From: Bradyrhizobium sp. 164
Lineage (GTDB): Bacteria > Pseudomonadota > Alphaproteobacteria > Rhizobiales > Xanthobacteraceae
NCBI RefSeq assembly: GCF_023073715.1
Contig: NZ_JADPKA010000074.1
Coordinates: 1 to 64,000, forward strand
DNA length: 64,000 nt
Reading direction: 5' to 3'
A program made the translations under genes and the position numbers. Positions 1 to 7,196 of the stretch are shown here, piece by piece; position 1 is the stretch's first letter; every line of letters begins with the position of its first letter. The notes below the pieces were generated by a model, which worked only from the letters and a program-made list of their open reading frames with translations, ran no database searches and was not told the DNA's origin.

Positions 1-47
1 TGCAGATAGTTGCGCTCAATCGTCCGGTCATAGCTGTTGTCGCGCAT
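1..47 (-). CDS. N-terminal fragment of an unidentified protein (cut by window start)
   Basis: An ATG on the minus strand at 47 is preceded by a strong Shine-Dalgarno sequence (GGAGG, near 56-60). It opens a frame reading MRDNSYDRTIERNYLQ that runs off the window. Only about 16 residues are visible, so no family can be named. The ribosome binding site and open frame make a real gene start likely. It lies downstream of the anti-sigma gene in the same direction, with a repeat in between. Confidence 0.5.
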   Translation of the reverse strand, partial: MRDNSYDRTIERNYL

Positions 48-100
48 CGGATCGTCCTCCGCTGGAGCGATCCAATCAGCGAATTAGTGAACATGCACAA

Positions 101-178
101 TTGCGAGCGAAGCGAAGCAATCCAGGATCGTTCCGCGGAAAGAACCTGGATTGCTTCGTCGCTACGCTCTCGCAGTGA
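101..178. repeat. Intergenic palindromic repeat, family A (copy 1)
   Basis: An imperfect inverted repeat has arms reading GCGAAGCAATCC and GGATTGCTTCGTCGC around a short CCGCGGAA-containing centre. A second copy lies at 18512-18598 with the same arms and centre. It fills the gap between the partial gene at the window start and the anti-sigma gene, and could fold as RNA. Its identity as a dispersed repeat rests on the two copies seen here. Confidence 0.8.
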
Positions 179-191
179 CAGCGAGACCCTT

Positions 192-959
192 CTATCCCTC
201 CACATTCGCCTTGATCGCCGCCTCGAACCTGTCGACGAACTCGGCGAGCTCGTCGGCGCCGAGATCGCTGACGGCCCAGAAGTTCAGGCCGCGATTGCCC
301 CAACGACGGCAGTTGAAGCCCTGCATGGTTTCGGTCTTTGGCGCGCGATATTCCGCGTTCGATGTCTGCGACACGAACAGGTTGATGACGTGCTGCCGGC
401 GCCGGTAGACGACGGCGCCGATGGCGCGCGCATCGATATAGTCGAGCCGGCCGCCGACCAGCGTGAAACCCTGCGCGGTGAGGTCGATCACGGGCGGGGC
501 GACGTCGAGCTTGCCGTTGAACCATGGCTTGACGGTGTGCTGGTCGGTGGAAAGCACGTCGGTAAGGTGACCGGCCTGAAGCGAGCGCAGATGCGCGGAG
601 ACGACCTCCGACAGGATACGCTGCTGGTCGTCCTGGCGCAGCACCACCGCGACGATGCCCGAAGCAGCAAGCGCGGAGACGGCTGAGCCCATTGCAAAGC
701 CGCGCAGCACGGAGCGGCGGGTTGGTTGTTGGCGCTGCGGCTCGGGCAACGAGGCCTCGATCCGGCTGCGCAGGCTTGCGGGCGCGGTGTAGCGCAAACT
801 GGCGTGGGCGAGCACGCGTTGCATGTCGCGCTGCGCGGCGAACTCCGCAGCGCAGTCCGGGCAGCTTGCGATGTGGGCTTCGACCTCGCGCGCATGGCCC
901 GCATCGAGCTCATTGTCGAGCAGCGCGTGAAGCAGGTTCCTCGCTTCTTCGCAAGTCAT
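192..959 (-). CDS. Anti-sigma factor with N-terminal zinc finger (255 aa)
   Basis: Predicted membrane-bound anti-sigma factor that would hold the sigma factor encoded just upstream. Residues 3-38 carry a zf-HC2-type zinc-binding motif (Cys3, then HIASCPDC around 29-36), followed by a basic stretch, one membrane segment at about 88-108 (MGSAVSALAASGIVAVVL) and a periplasmic C-terminal domain. Its start overlaps the sigma gene stop by 4 nt (ATGA), so the two are translationally coupled. The sensory domain has no recognisable ligand motif. Related proteins occur beside ECF sigma factors in many alphaproteobacteria; the inducing signal is unknown. Confidence 0.85.
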   Translation of the reverse strand: MTCEEARNLLHALLDNELDAGHAREVEAHIASCPDCAAEFAAQRDMQRVLAHASLRYTAPASLRSRIEASLPEPQRQQPTRRSVLRGFAMGSAVSALAASGIVAVVLRQDDQQRILSEVVSAHLRSLQAGHLTDVLSTDQHTVKPWFNGKLDVAPPVIDLTAQGFTLVGGRLDYIDARAIGAVVYRRRQHVINLFVSQTSNAEYRAPKTETMQGFNCRRWGNRGLNFWAVSDLGADELAEFVDRFEAAIKANVEG

Positions 960-1504
960 CTTGAGTGCTCCTCTTCCACATTCCAGGCCGCGCGCAGCAT
1001 GGCGCGGGCGCGGGCGAGGCGGGACATCACGGTACCGATGGGCGCGCCGACGACCTCGGCGATTTCACGGTAGGAAAGATTGTTGATCTCCCGCAGCACG
1101 AAGGTTTCCTTGAACGGTTCGGCGAGCGCGTCGATCAGCTTGCGGATCGCGCCGGCATCGCGGCTGCGCAGCACTTCGGTTTCCGGGCTTGCCTCGCTCT
1201 CCTGCCAGATTGGTGTCTGCTCGGCGGCGCCGGGCGTCTCCTCGATCGCGCTGTGGGAATGCGCGCGCCGCGCATATTCGGCGTTGCAGACGTTGCGCAG
1301 GATCGCGAACAGCCACGGCTTCATCGCCGGTCCATGATAGCTGTCAAAGTGCTTCAGCGCTCGCAGATAGCACTCCTGCACCGCGTCCTCGGCGTCGGAG
1401 GCATCGCGCAAGAGATAGCGCGCGAGCGTGTAGACGTCGTCGAGATAGGGCAGCGCCGCTTCGCGGAAGCGCAGCGCCTTCTGCAAATCGTCGGTGCCGG
1501 GCAT
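956..1504 (-). CDS. ECF-family RNA polymerase sigma factor (182 aa)
   Basis: Group 4 (ECF) sigma factor. Region 2 spans about residues 15-85 (DAEDAVQECYLRAL, PWLFAILRN) and region 4 about 120-175, with the helix-turn-helix NLSYREIAEVVGAPIGTVMSRLARAR. The start at 1504 is preferred because GAGGAG lies directly upstream; a longer frame starting at 1627 would run into the end of the cupredoxin gene. It is the third gene of a minus-strand operon behind a metallophosphoesterase and a cupredoxin, and is coupled to its anti-sigma factor by a 4-nt overlap. The two upstream genes may belong to its regulon, which is inference. Confidence 0.9.
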   Translation of the reverse strand: MPGTDDLQKALRFREAALPYLDDVYTLARYLLRDASDAEDAVQECYLRALKHFDSYHGPAMKPWLFAILRNVCNAEYARRAHSHSAIEETPGAAEQTPIWQESEASPETEVLRSRDAGAIRKLIDALAEPFKETFVLREINNLSYREIAEVVGAPIGTVMSRLARARAMLRAAWNVEEEHSR

Positions 1505-1562
1505 CGCTCCTCGCTTTGCCTTTTGCTTTGCCACTTCTTTTGCCGTGATCGAATAGGTCTGA

Positions 1563-1592
1563 GCCCGGCCGGCGTGGGACAACCGGCCGGGC
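1563..1592. other. Perfect inverted repeat in the cupredoxin-sigma gap
   Basis: Ten-base arms (GCCCGGCCGG and CCGGCCGGGC) flank a 10-nt loop. The element sits 27 nt past the cupredoxin stop and 58 nt before the sigma start. In RNA it would form a very stable hairpin, but no T-tract follows on either strand. It may be a leaky terminator, a processing or stability stem, or an operator setting sigma levels relative to the upstream genes. Confidence 0.6.
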
Positions 1593-1619
1593 AAGACGTG
1601 GGTGCCTTGGTTGGAGACG

Positions 1620-1955
1620 TTACTCAACCTTGATCATCCCCGTCATGTGCGGATGCAACGAGCAAAAATATTTGTAGTCGCCCGCATTGGTGAAGGTGAA
1701 CGAGAACTTGTCCTTGGTGTCCAGGGTCTTGGACCTGAACTTGCCGGCCGACACCACGGTGTGCGGGATGTCGTCCCGGTTGGTCCAGGTCACGGTGGTG
1801 CCGACCTTGATCGTGAGCTCGGCCGGCTGGAAAACGAAATTATCGATATGCACCTCCGTCTCGTCGGCACGGGCAGCTGTTGTGGGCAACAGGATGGCCG
1901 CGGCCAAAGCGAGACCGAAGTCGACACCGAAGTCGCGCCGATTGAGTGTCTTCAT
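1620..1955 (-). CDS. Secreted cupredoxin, amicyanin/plastocyanin-like (111 aa)
   Basis: Small blue-copper-type electron carrier of the periplasm. A signal peptide covers residues 1-30 (cleavage after TTAARA) and a single cupredoxin domain follows. Copper ligands are visible as His65 (DDIPHTVV) and the C-terminal loop Cys98, His101 and Met104 (CSLHPHM). The start at 1955 follows from the signal peptide; frame upstream of it is a shadow of the phosphoesterase gene. It lies 14 nt after the phosphoesterase stop and is probably cotranscribed with it and the sigma/anti-sigma pair. The redox partner is unknown. Confidence 0.85.
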   Translation of the reverse strand: MKTLNRRDFGVDFGLALAAAILLPTTAARADETEVHIDNFVFQPAELTIKVGTTVTWTNRDDIPHTVVSAGKFRSKTLDTKDKFSFTFTNAGDYKYFCSLHPHMTGMIKVE

Positions 1956-1969
1956 GATCAGCTTTTCTC

Positions 1970-2914
1970 TCAGCCCTGGAGCGGCGTGTCGATGATGGCG
2001 AGGCGCTGCTCGTTCTGCTTGAAGTTGATGCTGGCAACGCCGAGCATGGAGCGGAGCCTGGCGTTCTCGACCTTCATCGGTCCTGGTGAGGGAGCGGCCC
2101 CCGGCGCCGGCTGCGGGAAGGCGGTCGAGCGCGCAGTGTGGAAAGTGACGTTGCCCTCGACCTTCTGCATCACCTGGTGGATGTGGCCGTTGAGCACCGT
2201 GACCGAGCCGAACCCCTTGACGTATTCCAGCGCGCGGCCGCCGTCTTCGGTGCCCCAGCCCCATTCGGGATAGACGGTCCAGAGCGGGATGTGCGCGAAC
2301 AGCACGACCGGAGTCGATTTTGACTTGCCGCGCAGATCGTCCTCGAGCCAGGCGAGCTGCTCGGCGCCGAGATTGCCGAGGCCGCCGGCCTTGAGGTCGA
2401 CGACGTTGACGAGGCCGATGAAGTGCACGCCGCCGGCGTCGAACGAGTACCAGCCGCGACCCTTGGTGCCACGGCCGTAGCGTTCGCGATAGAGCTTCAC
2501 CTCCTCGTCGATGATGTCGTGCTCGCCCGGCACGTAATGCACGTCGAGCTTGGTTTGCGAGATGATGCGCTCGGCATTGTCGAATTCGGCGGCCTTCGAC
2601 AGATGCGTGATGTCGCCGGTGTGGATCATGAAGGACGGCTTGACCGGCATGGCGTTGATCTTGCCCACGGCTTCCTCCAGCGTGCCGAGCGCGTTGGGAT
2701 TGGCCGGCTTGTCGAAGCCGACATGGCTGTCGCTGATCTGGAGGAAGGTCATGCCGGGCGCGGCCGCGGTAGCAGCTTGCGCACTATCGATGATGCCGAA
2801 CGAGCGCGGCACGCCGCCGGTGATGGTCCAGAGCACCCCGGTGCCGGCCCAGGTCATGCATTCCAGCACCTTGCGGCGGCTGACACCGTCGTCCCCGTGA
2901 TCGTGTCCGCTCAT
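1970..2914 (-). CDS. Tat-exported calcineurin-like metallophosphoesterase (314 aa)
   Basis: Predicted periplasmic phosphoesterase with a two-metal centre. The N-terminus has a twin-arginine motif (SRRKVL, about residues 12-17) and a hydrophobic stretch ending near DSAQA. The metallophosphoesterase motifs appear in order: DSHVGF, HTGDITHL, GEHDII and GHIHQV. The start at 2914 has GAGAGGAG upstream; the longer frame begins inside the intergenic region. It is the first gene of the operon with cupredoxin, sigma and anti-sigma. Tat export suggests folding with metal in the cytoplasm. The substrate cannot be told from sequence. Confidence 0.85.
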   Translation of the reverse strand: MSGHDHGDDGVSRRKVLECMTWAGTGVLWTITGGVPRSFGIIDSAQAATAAAPGMTFLQISDSHVGFDKPANPNALGTLEEAVGKINAMPVKPSFMIHTGDITHLSKAAEFDNAERIISQTKLDVHYVPGEHDIIDEEVKLYRERYGRGTKGRGWYSFDAGGVHFIGLVNVVDLKAGGLGNLGAEQLAWLEDDLRGKSKSTPVVLFAHIPLWTVYPEWGWGTEDGGRALEYVKGFGSVTVLNGHIHQVMQKVEGNVTFHTARSTAFPQPAPGAAPSPGPMKVENARLRSMLGVASINFKQNEQRLAIIDTPLQG

Positions 2915-3013
2915 CGCGCATCTCCTCTCGCCCGGAATTGGGCTTCGGGAAGGTGATCGGGGAAGGAAGCGTCTTATTCCCGAATGCGATGACGATTTCG
3001 TGAGGGGGAAATT

Positions 3014-3140
3014 CTCGTGTCCCGGACGCAACGCAGCACCTCTTGGTGATGCGTTGCAGAGCCGGGACCCTGAAAGCCGCGCGGTGCGCCGTGAGATGGG
3101 CCCCGGCTCGGCGGCGCATCTGCGCCGCGTCCGGCACGAG
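3014..3140. repeat. Intergenic palindromic repeat, family C
   Basis: The element opens CTCGTGTCCCGGACGC and closes GCGTCCGGCACGAG, giving an approximately 127-bp interrupted palindrome. Two inner arms read GCCGGGACC and GGGCCCCGGC. It ends 2 nt before the stop of the hydrolase gene. Elements with these arms are common between genes in Bradyrhizobium-type genomes; only one copy is in this window. Confidence 0.7.
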
Positions 3141-3142
3141 AC

Positions 3143-4024
3143 TTACTTTGAAAAATCTCTCACGGCTTGCACCACGGCCTGCGGCACTTCCTGCGCCACG
3201 CAATGCCCGGCATCATCGAAGACCAACGTACTGACGCGCGGAATCAGCGATACGGCGCGCGCCGACATTTCCTTGTAGATCGGCCCCGACTTCGCGGCGG
3301 TCGTGACGCGCACCGGGCAGTCGATCTCGGTGAGCGAGGTAAACGGATTGCCGCGGGCATCGCCAACGTAAACCTGCTCCATCGCCTCGTAGATCGGACA
3401 CAGGATTGCCGACTCGATCTCCGGCGTGCAGCAGAGCTTTACCCGGCCGTCGTCGAGCGGCACGAAGCCGTGGCGCACGTAAGCCCAAAGCGACGTCTCG
3501 GTCCAATCCGCAAATGCCGGCGCCGCCCGGTAGCGCGCGAAGACGGCCGCAGCGTTCTCGAATTCGGCCCGTCGCCGCAGCGTGCCGTGCACGCGGGAAA
3601 GGGATTCGTCGCTCAATGCGCCGGAGCGCGCCGCGCGCGGGTCCATCACGGTCGGCTCCATCACGAACAGGCGCGTGAAGCATCCGGGACGAAGTTTTGC
3701 CGCGAGGAGTAGGTCGGTTGCACCAGCACTGTGGCCGATGCCATAGACGTCGCGCAGCTCGAGTGTCTCGATCACCCGGCTCACGTCATCGGCGTAATCC
3801 AGGAAGTGATAGGCGCCGGGCTTGTGGCTGGCGCCATGGCCGCGGCGGTCGAGCGCATAGACGGTGTAGGTCGATGCAAGCTCGCGCGCGACCTCGTCCC
3901 AGACGTCAGCGACGAAGCCAGTGCCATGCAGGAGCAGGGCAGGTGGTTTCCCGCTCTCGCCCCATTGCAACATGGCGATCTGCGCGTCGGCTGGGCCGAT
4001 TGAAAAGCGGTACGAATTGATCAT
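3143..4024 (-). CDS. Alpha/beta-fold hydrolase (293 aa)
   Basis: Serine hydrolase of the alpha/beta superfamily. The oxyanion motif LLHGTG is at about 31-36, the nucleophile elbow GHSAG at 97-101 puts the nucleophile at Ser99, and the catalytic His is in DDAGHCV near the C-terminus. There is no signal peptide, so it is probably cytosolic. Its start lies 12 nt past the stop of the GMC oxidoreductase, so the two may form an operon. The substrate (ester, lactone, epoxide or C-C bond) cannot be told from sequence. Confidence 0.85.
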   Translation of the reverse strand: MINSYRFSIGPADAQIAMLQWGESGKPPALLLHGTGFVADVWDEVARELASTYTVYALDRRGHGASHKPGAYHFLDYADDVSRVIETLELRDVYGIGHSAGATDLLLAAKLRPGCFTRLFVMEPTVMDPRAARSGALSDESLSRVHGTLRRRAEFENAAAVFARYRAAPAFADWTETSLWAYVRHGFVPLDDGRVKLCCTPEIESAILCPIYEAMEQVYVGDARGNPFTSLTEIDCPVRVTTAAKSGPIYKEMSARAVSLIPRVSTLVFDDAGHCVAQEVPQAVVQAVRDFSK

Positions 4025-4036
4025 GGTGGCCGGATG

Positions 4037-5656
4037 CTACTTCGCATCCTCCAAAATCATCGCCGCACCTTTCTCCGCGATCATCGCGGTCGGCGTGTTG
4101 GTGTTGCCCGAGGTGATGGTCGGCATGATCGAGGCATCGACGATGCGAAGACCGCCGAGGCCGTAGAAGCGCAGGCGTTCGTCGACCACCGCCATCGGAT
4201 CGTTCGCCGCGCCCATCTTCGCGGTGCCGACGGGATGGAAGATGGTGGTGCCGATGTCGCCGGCAGCCTTCGCAAGCGAGGCATCGTCGTCGCCGACGGT
4301 GGGGCCGGGCAGATATTCGATCGGGCGGTATTTTGCCAGCGCCTTCTGCTGCATCAGGCGTCGCGTGGTGCGGATGGCGTCGGCGCCGACCTGGCGATCG
4401 TCGTCGGTCGACAGGTAATTCGGCGCAATGATCGGCTTCTCTTCAGGCGTTGCCGAGCGCAGCCGCACGGTGCCGCGAGAGGTCGGTTGGAGATTGCACG
4501 CGCTCACCGTGATCGCGGGGAAGCGGTGCAGGGGATCGCCGAACTTGTCGAGCGACAGCGGCTGCACGTGAAACTGGATGTTGGCGCGTGCGCGCGTCGC
4601 ATCGGAGCGCGTGAAAATGCCGAGCTGCGATGGCGCCATGGTCAGCGGCCCGCGGCGGCGGAAGGCGTAGTCGAGCCCCATCAGGCCGCGGCGAAACAGG
4701 TTGTAATAGGTCTCGTTCAGCGTGCGCACCCCTTCGACCTTGTAGATCGCGCGCTGCTGGAGATGATCCTGCAAGTTGCGCCCGACGCCGGGCCGGTCCA
4801 CGACGATGTCGATGCCGAGCGGCGAAAGCCAGTCGGCGGGGCCGATGCCGGAGCGATGCAGCACCTGCACCGAGCCGATCGAACCGGCCGAGAGGATCAC
4901 CTCGCGCTTGGCGCGCGCCTCGATGATCTCGCCATTCTGGATGAAGCGCACGCCGACGGCGCGGCCCTGCTCGATGACCAGGCGGTCGACCAGCACATGC
5001 TTTTCCAGCCGCAGATTGGGACGGTTCAGCGCGGGCTTGAGGAAGCCGCGCGCCGACGACCAGCGCCGGCCGCGCTTCTGGTTGACGTGGAAATAGCTGG
5101 TGCCTTCGTTGTCCCCGGTGTTGAAGTCCGGGATGCGCTTGATGCCCATCTCCTCGGCGGCGTCCCCAACGGCGTCGAGAATGTCCCACGACAGTCGCGG
5201 CGCCTCGATGCGCCAGCCGCCTCCTGTGCCATGATGCTCGCTCGGCCCAAGGAAATGATCCTCCAGCCGTTTGAACAGCGGCAGCACGTCGCCATAGCCC
5301 CAGCCGGTCAGCCCGAGCTGGCGCCAATGGTCGTAGTCGGCAGCCTGTCCGCGCATGGAGATCATGGCGTTGATCGCCGAGCAGCCGCCGATCACCTTGC
5401 CGCGGGGATAGGCGAGCGCGCGGCCGTTCAAGCCCGGCTCGGCTTCAGTCTTGAACATCCAGTCCGAGCGCGGATTGCCGATCGCGAAGAGATAGCCGAC
5501 CGGGATGTGGAACCAGATCCAATTGTCGTCGCCGCCGGCTTCGAGGATGAGGACGCGGTTGTTGCGATCGGCCGACAGCCGGTTCGCGACGATACATCCC
5601 GCGGTGCCGGCTCCGACGATAATGTAGTCAAACTCACCTTCGAGCCGTCTTGGCAT
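4037..5656 (-). CDS. GMC-family FAD-dependent oxidoreductase, choline dehydrogenase-like (539 aa)
   Basis: Flavoprotein alcohol dehydrogenase/oxidase. The N-terminal FAD-binding motif GAGTAGCIVANRL lies at 15-27, followed by the GMC signatures PRGKVIGGCSAINAM and GSIGSVQVLHRSGIGP. The C-terminal block has the catalytic His (TTIFHPVGT) and Asn (SGNTNTP). The start at 5656 is immediately before the FAD motif; upstream frame is repeat sequence. Length matches the family. BetA itself is a close relative, but no bet genes are adjacent, so the substrate is left open. It is probably cotranscribed with the downstream alpha/beta hydrolase. Confidence 0.87.
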   Translation of the reverse strand: MPRRLEGEFDYIIVGAGTAGCIVANRLSADRNNRVLILEAGGDDNWIWFHIPVGYLFAIGNPRSDWMFKTEAEPGLNGRALAYPRGKVIGGCSAINAMISMRGQAADYDHWRQLGLTGWGYGDVLPLFKRLEDHFLGPSEHHGTGGGWRIEAPRLSWDILDAVGDAAEEMGIKRIPDFNTGDNEGTSYFHVNQKRGRRWSSARGFLKPALNRPNLRLEKHVLVDRLVIEQGRAVGVRFIQNGEIIEARAKREVILSAGSIGSVQVLHRSGIGPADWLSPLGIDIVVDRPGVGRNLQDHLQQRAIYKVEGVRTLNETYYNLFRRGLMGLDYAFRRRGPLTMAPSQLGIFTRSDATRARANIQFHVQPLSLDKFGDPLHRFPAITVSACNLQPTSRGTVRLRSATPEEKPIIAPNYLSTDDDRQVGADAIRTTRRLMQQKALAKYRPIEYLPGPTVGDDDASLAKAAGDIGTTIFHPVGTAKMGAANDPMAVVDERLRFYGLGGLRIVDASIMPTITSGNTNTPTAMIAEKGAAMILEDAK

Positions 5657-5677
5657 TCTGCGTCCATCCCAACAGGC

Positions 5678-5774
5678 GTCATGCCAGGGCTTGTCCCGGC
5701 CATCCACGCGCTTTCTGTCGTAATAGTCGGACGTAGATGGCCAAGACAAGCTGGCTAAAAGCCCGGCCATGACG
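5678..5774. repeat. Intergenic palindromic repeat, family D
   Basis: The element begins CGTCATGCCAGGGCTTGTCC and ends GCCCGGCCATGACG, forming an interrupted palindrome of about 97 bp. It also has inner arms GGCCATCCACG and CGTAGATGGCC. It lies between the divergent GMC oxidoreductase and M20 amidohydrolase genes. It looks like another dispersed repeat of this bacterial group, seen once here. Confidence 0.7.
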
Positions 5775-5868
5775 AAAGGACAGGTTACCTTCGATCCGCC
5801 GGAGTTAGGTGGACCGGCGCTTGCATGGTAGGACAATCCTGTGTTCCCAAAAAAGCTTGAGATCCTCC

Positions 5869-7041
5869 ATGCCTATCGTGAACCGCGTCGCCGACCTCCA
5901 ACCGGATATTCAGGCCTGGCGCCGGGACATCCATCAGCATCCGGAGCTGCTGTACGAGGTTCACCGCACCGCAGCATTTATCGCTGACCGCCTGCGCGAG
6001 TTCGGCTGCGATGAGGTCGTGACTGGCCTCGGCCAGACCGGCGTGGTCGGCGTCATCAAAGGCAGCAAGCCGGCCGGCGACGGGCTCAAGGTGATCGGTC
6101 TGCGCGCCGACATGGACGCGCTCCCGGTCGAGGAGCAGACCAACCTGCCTTACGCCTCGAAGAACCCGGGCAAGATGCACGCCTGCGGCCATGACGGCCA
6201 CACCGCGATGCTGCTGGGTGCGGCGCGCTACCTGGCCGAGACCCGCAACTTCGCCGGCGATGCCGTGGTGATCTTCCAGCCGGCCGAGGAGGGCGGCGCC
6301 GGCGGCGAGGCCATGGTCAAGGATGGCCTTATGGAGCGTTTCGGCATCGAGCAGGTCTATGGCATGCACAACGGCCCGGGCATCCCGATCGGCTCGTTTG
6401 CGATCCGGCCGGGACCGATCATGGCGGCGACCGACGAGGTCGACATTCTGATCGAGGGCGTCGGCGGCCATGCCGCGCGTCCGCACAAATGCGTGGACTC
6501 CGTGCTGGTCGGTGCACAGGTGATCACTGCCCTGCAATCGATCGTTGCGCGCAGCGTCGATCCCCTGGAATCGGCTGTGATCTCGATCTGCGAGTTCCAC
6601 GCCGGCAATGCCCGCAACGTCATTCCGCAGACGGCGACGCTGAGGGGCACTATCCGCACGCTGTCGCCGGAGGTGCGCCAGCTGGTCGAGAAGCGCGTCC
6701 GCGAAGTTGTGGCCGGCGTGGCGCAGATCACCGGCGCCAAGATCGATCTGCGCTACAAGCGCAATTATCCGGTGGTGAACAACCACGCTGCGGAGACCGA
6801 GGTGGCAAGGCGCATCGCCAAGCAGGTCGCAGGGGACGCCAACGTGCACGAGATGCCGCCGCTGATGGGCGGCGAGGATTTTGCCTATATGCTGGAAGCG
6901 CGGCGTGGAGCGTTCATCTTCTGCGGCAACGGCGACAGCGCCGGCCTGCATCACCCCGCCTACAATTTCAACGACGAGGCGATCGTCTTCGGTACGTCCT
7001 ACTGGGTCAAGCTGGTCGAGGAACAGCTGGCGGCGTCTTAA
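5869..7041 (+). CDS. M20-family amidohydrolase, hippurate hydrolase-like (390 aa)
   Basis: Zinc/manganese amidohydrolase of the M20D type that removes acyl groups from amino acids. Metal-site motifs are HACGHDGHTAM (about 103-113), the glutamate cluster FQPAEEGGAGGEAMV, and a C-terminal GGEDFAYM. The start at 5869 fits the family N-terminus (DIQAWRRDIHQHPEL); an upstream ATG at 5809 would read through repeat-flanking sequence. Length is typical. The gene stands alone, divergent from the GMC oxidoreductase and convergent with the phosphate transporter. Hippurate, N-acetyl amino acids or IAA conjugates are all possible substrates. Confidence 0.87.
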   Translation: MPIVNRVADLQPDIQAWRRDIHQHPELLYEVHRTAAFIADRLREFGCDEVVTGLGQTGVVGVIKGSKPAGDGLKVIGLRADMDALPVEEQTNLPYASKNPGKMHACGHDGHTAMLLGAARYLAETRNFAGDAVVIFQPAEEGGAGGEAMVKDGLMERFGIEQVYGMHNGPGIPIGSFAIRPGPIMAATDEVDILIEGVGGHAARPHKCVDSVLVGAQVITALQSIVARSVDPLESAVISICEFHAGNARNVIPQTATLRGTIRTLSPEVRQLVEKRVREVVAGVAQITGAKIDLRYKRNYPVVNNHAAETEVARRIAKQVAGDANVHEMPPLMGGEDFAYMLEARRGAFIFCGNGDSAGLHHPAYNFNDEAIVFGTSYWVKLVEEQLAAS

Positions 7042-7053
7042 GGCTTCTGAGTC

Positions 7054-7133
7054 GTCATTCCGGGATGGTCCGCAGGATCAGACCTGGAATCTCGAGATCC
7101 CGGGTTCGGCTCTTCGAGCCGCCCCGGAATGAC
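7054..7133. repeat. Intergenic palindromic repeat, family B (copy 1, 80 bp)
   Basis: The element opens GTCATTCCGGG and closes CCCCGGAATGAC, with inner CCTGGAATCTCGAGATCC and a GGCTCTTCGAGCC hairpin. Related copies lie at 56821-56934 and, unusually, inside dnaE2 at 16573-16699. It sits just after the M20 amidohydrolase stop. Confidence 0.85.
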
Positions 7134-7147
7134 AATCTTGAATGCAA

Positions 7148-7171
7148 ATGGCCGGGCTAAGGCCCGGCCAT
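7148..7171. terminator. Hairpin between convergent genes, possible bidirectional terminator
   Basis: A perfect 10-bp stem (ATGGCCGGGC / GCCCGGCCAT) with a TAAG loop lies between the M20 amidohydrolase and the convergent Pit gene. There is no T-run on either side, so intrinsic termination would be weak. Position and stem stability are the only support. Confidence 0.5.
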
Positions 7172-7196
7172 CCGCATTTATGAAGTGTCGTTCTTC

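Noticed and set aside
4034..5758. 574-codon plus-strand frame opposite the GMC oxidoreductase gene
   Set aside because: It is antisense to a well-conserved gene, has an Arg/Ala/Asp-rich composition typical of shadow frames in high-GC DNA, and has no family motif or ribosome binding site.
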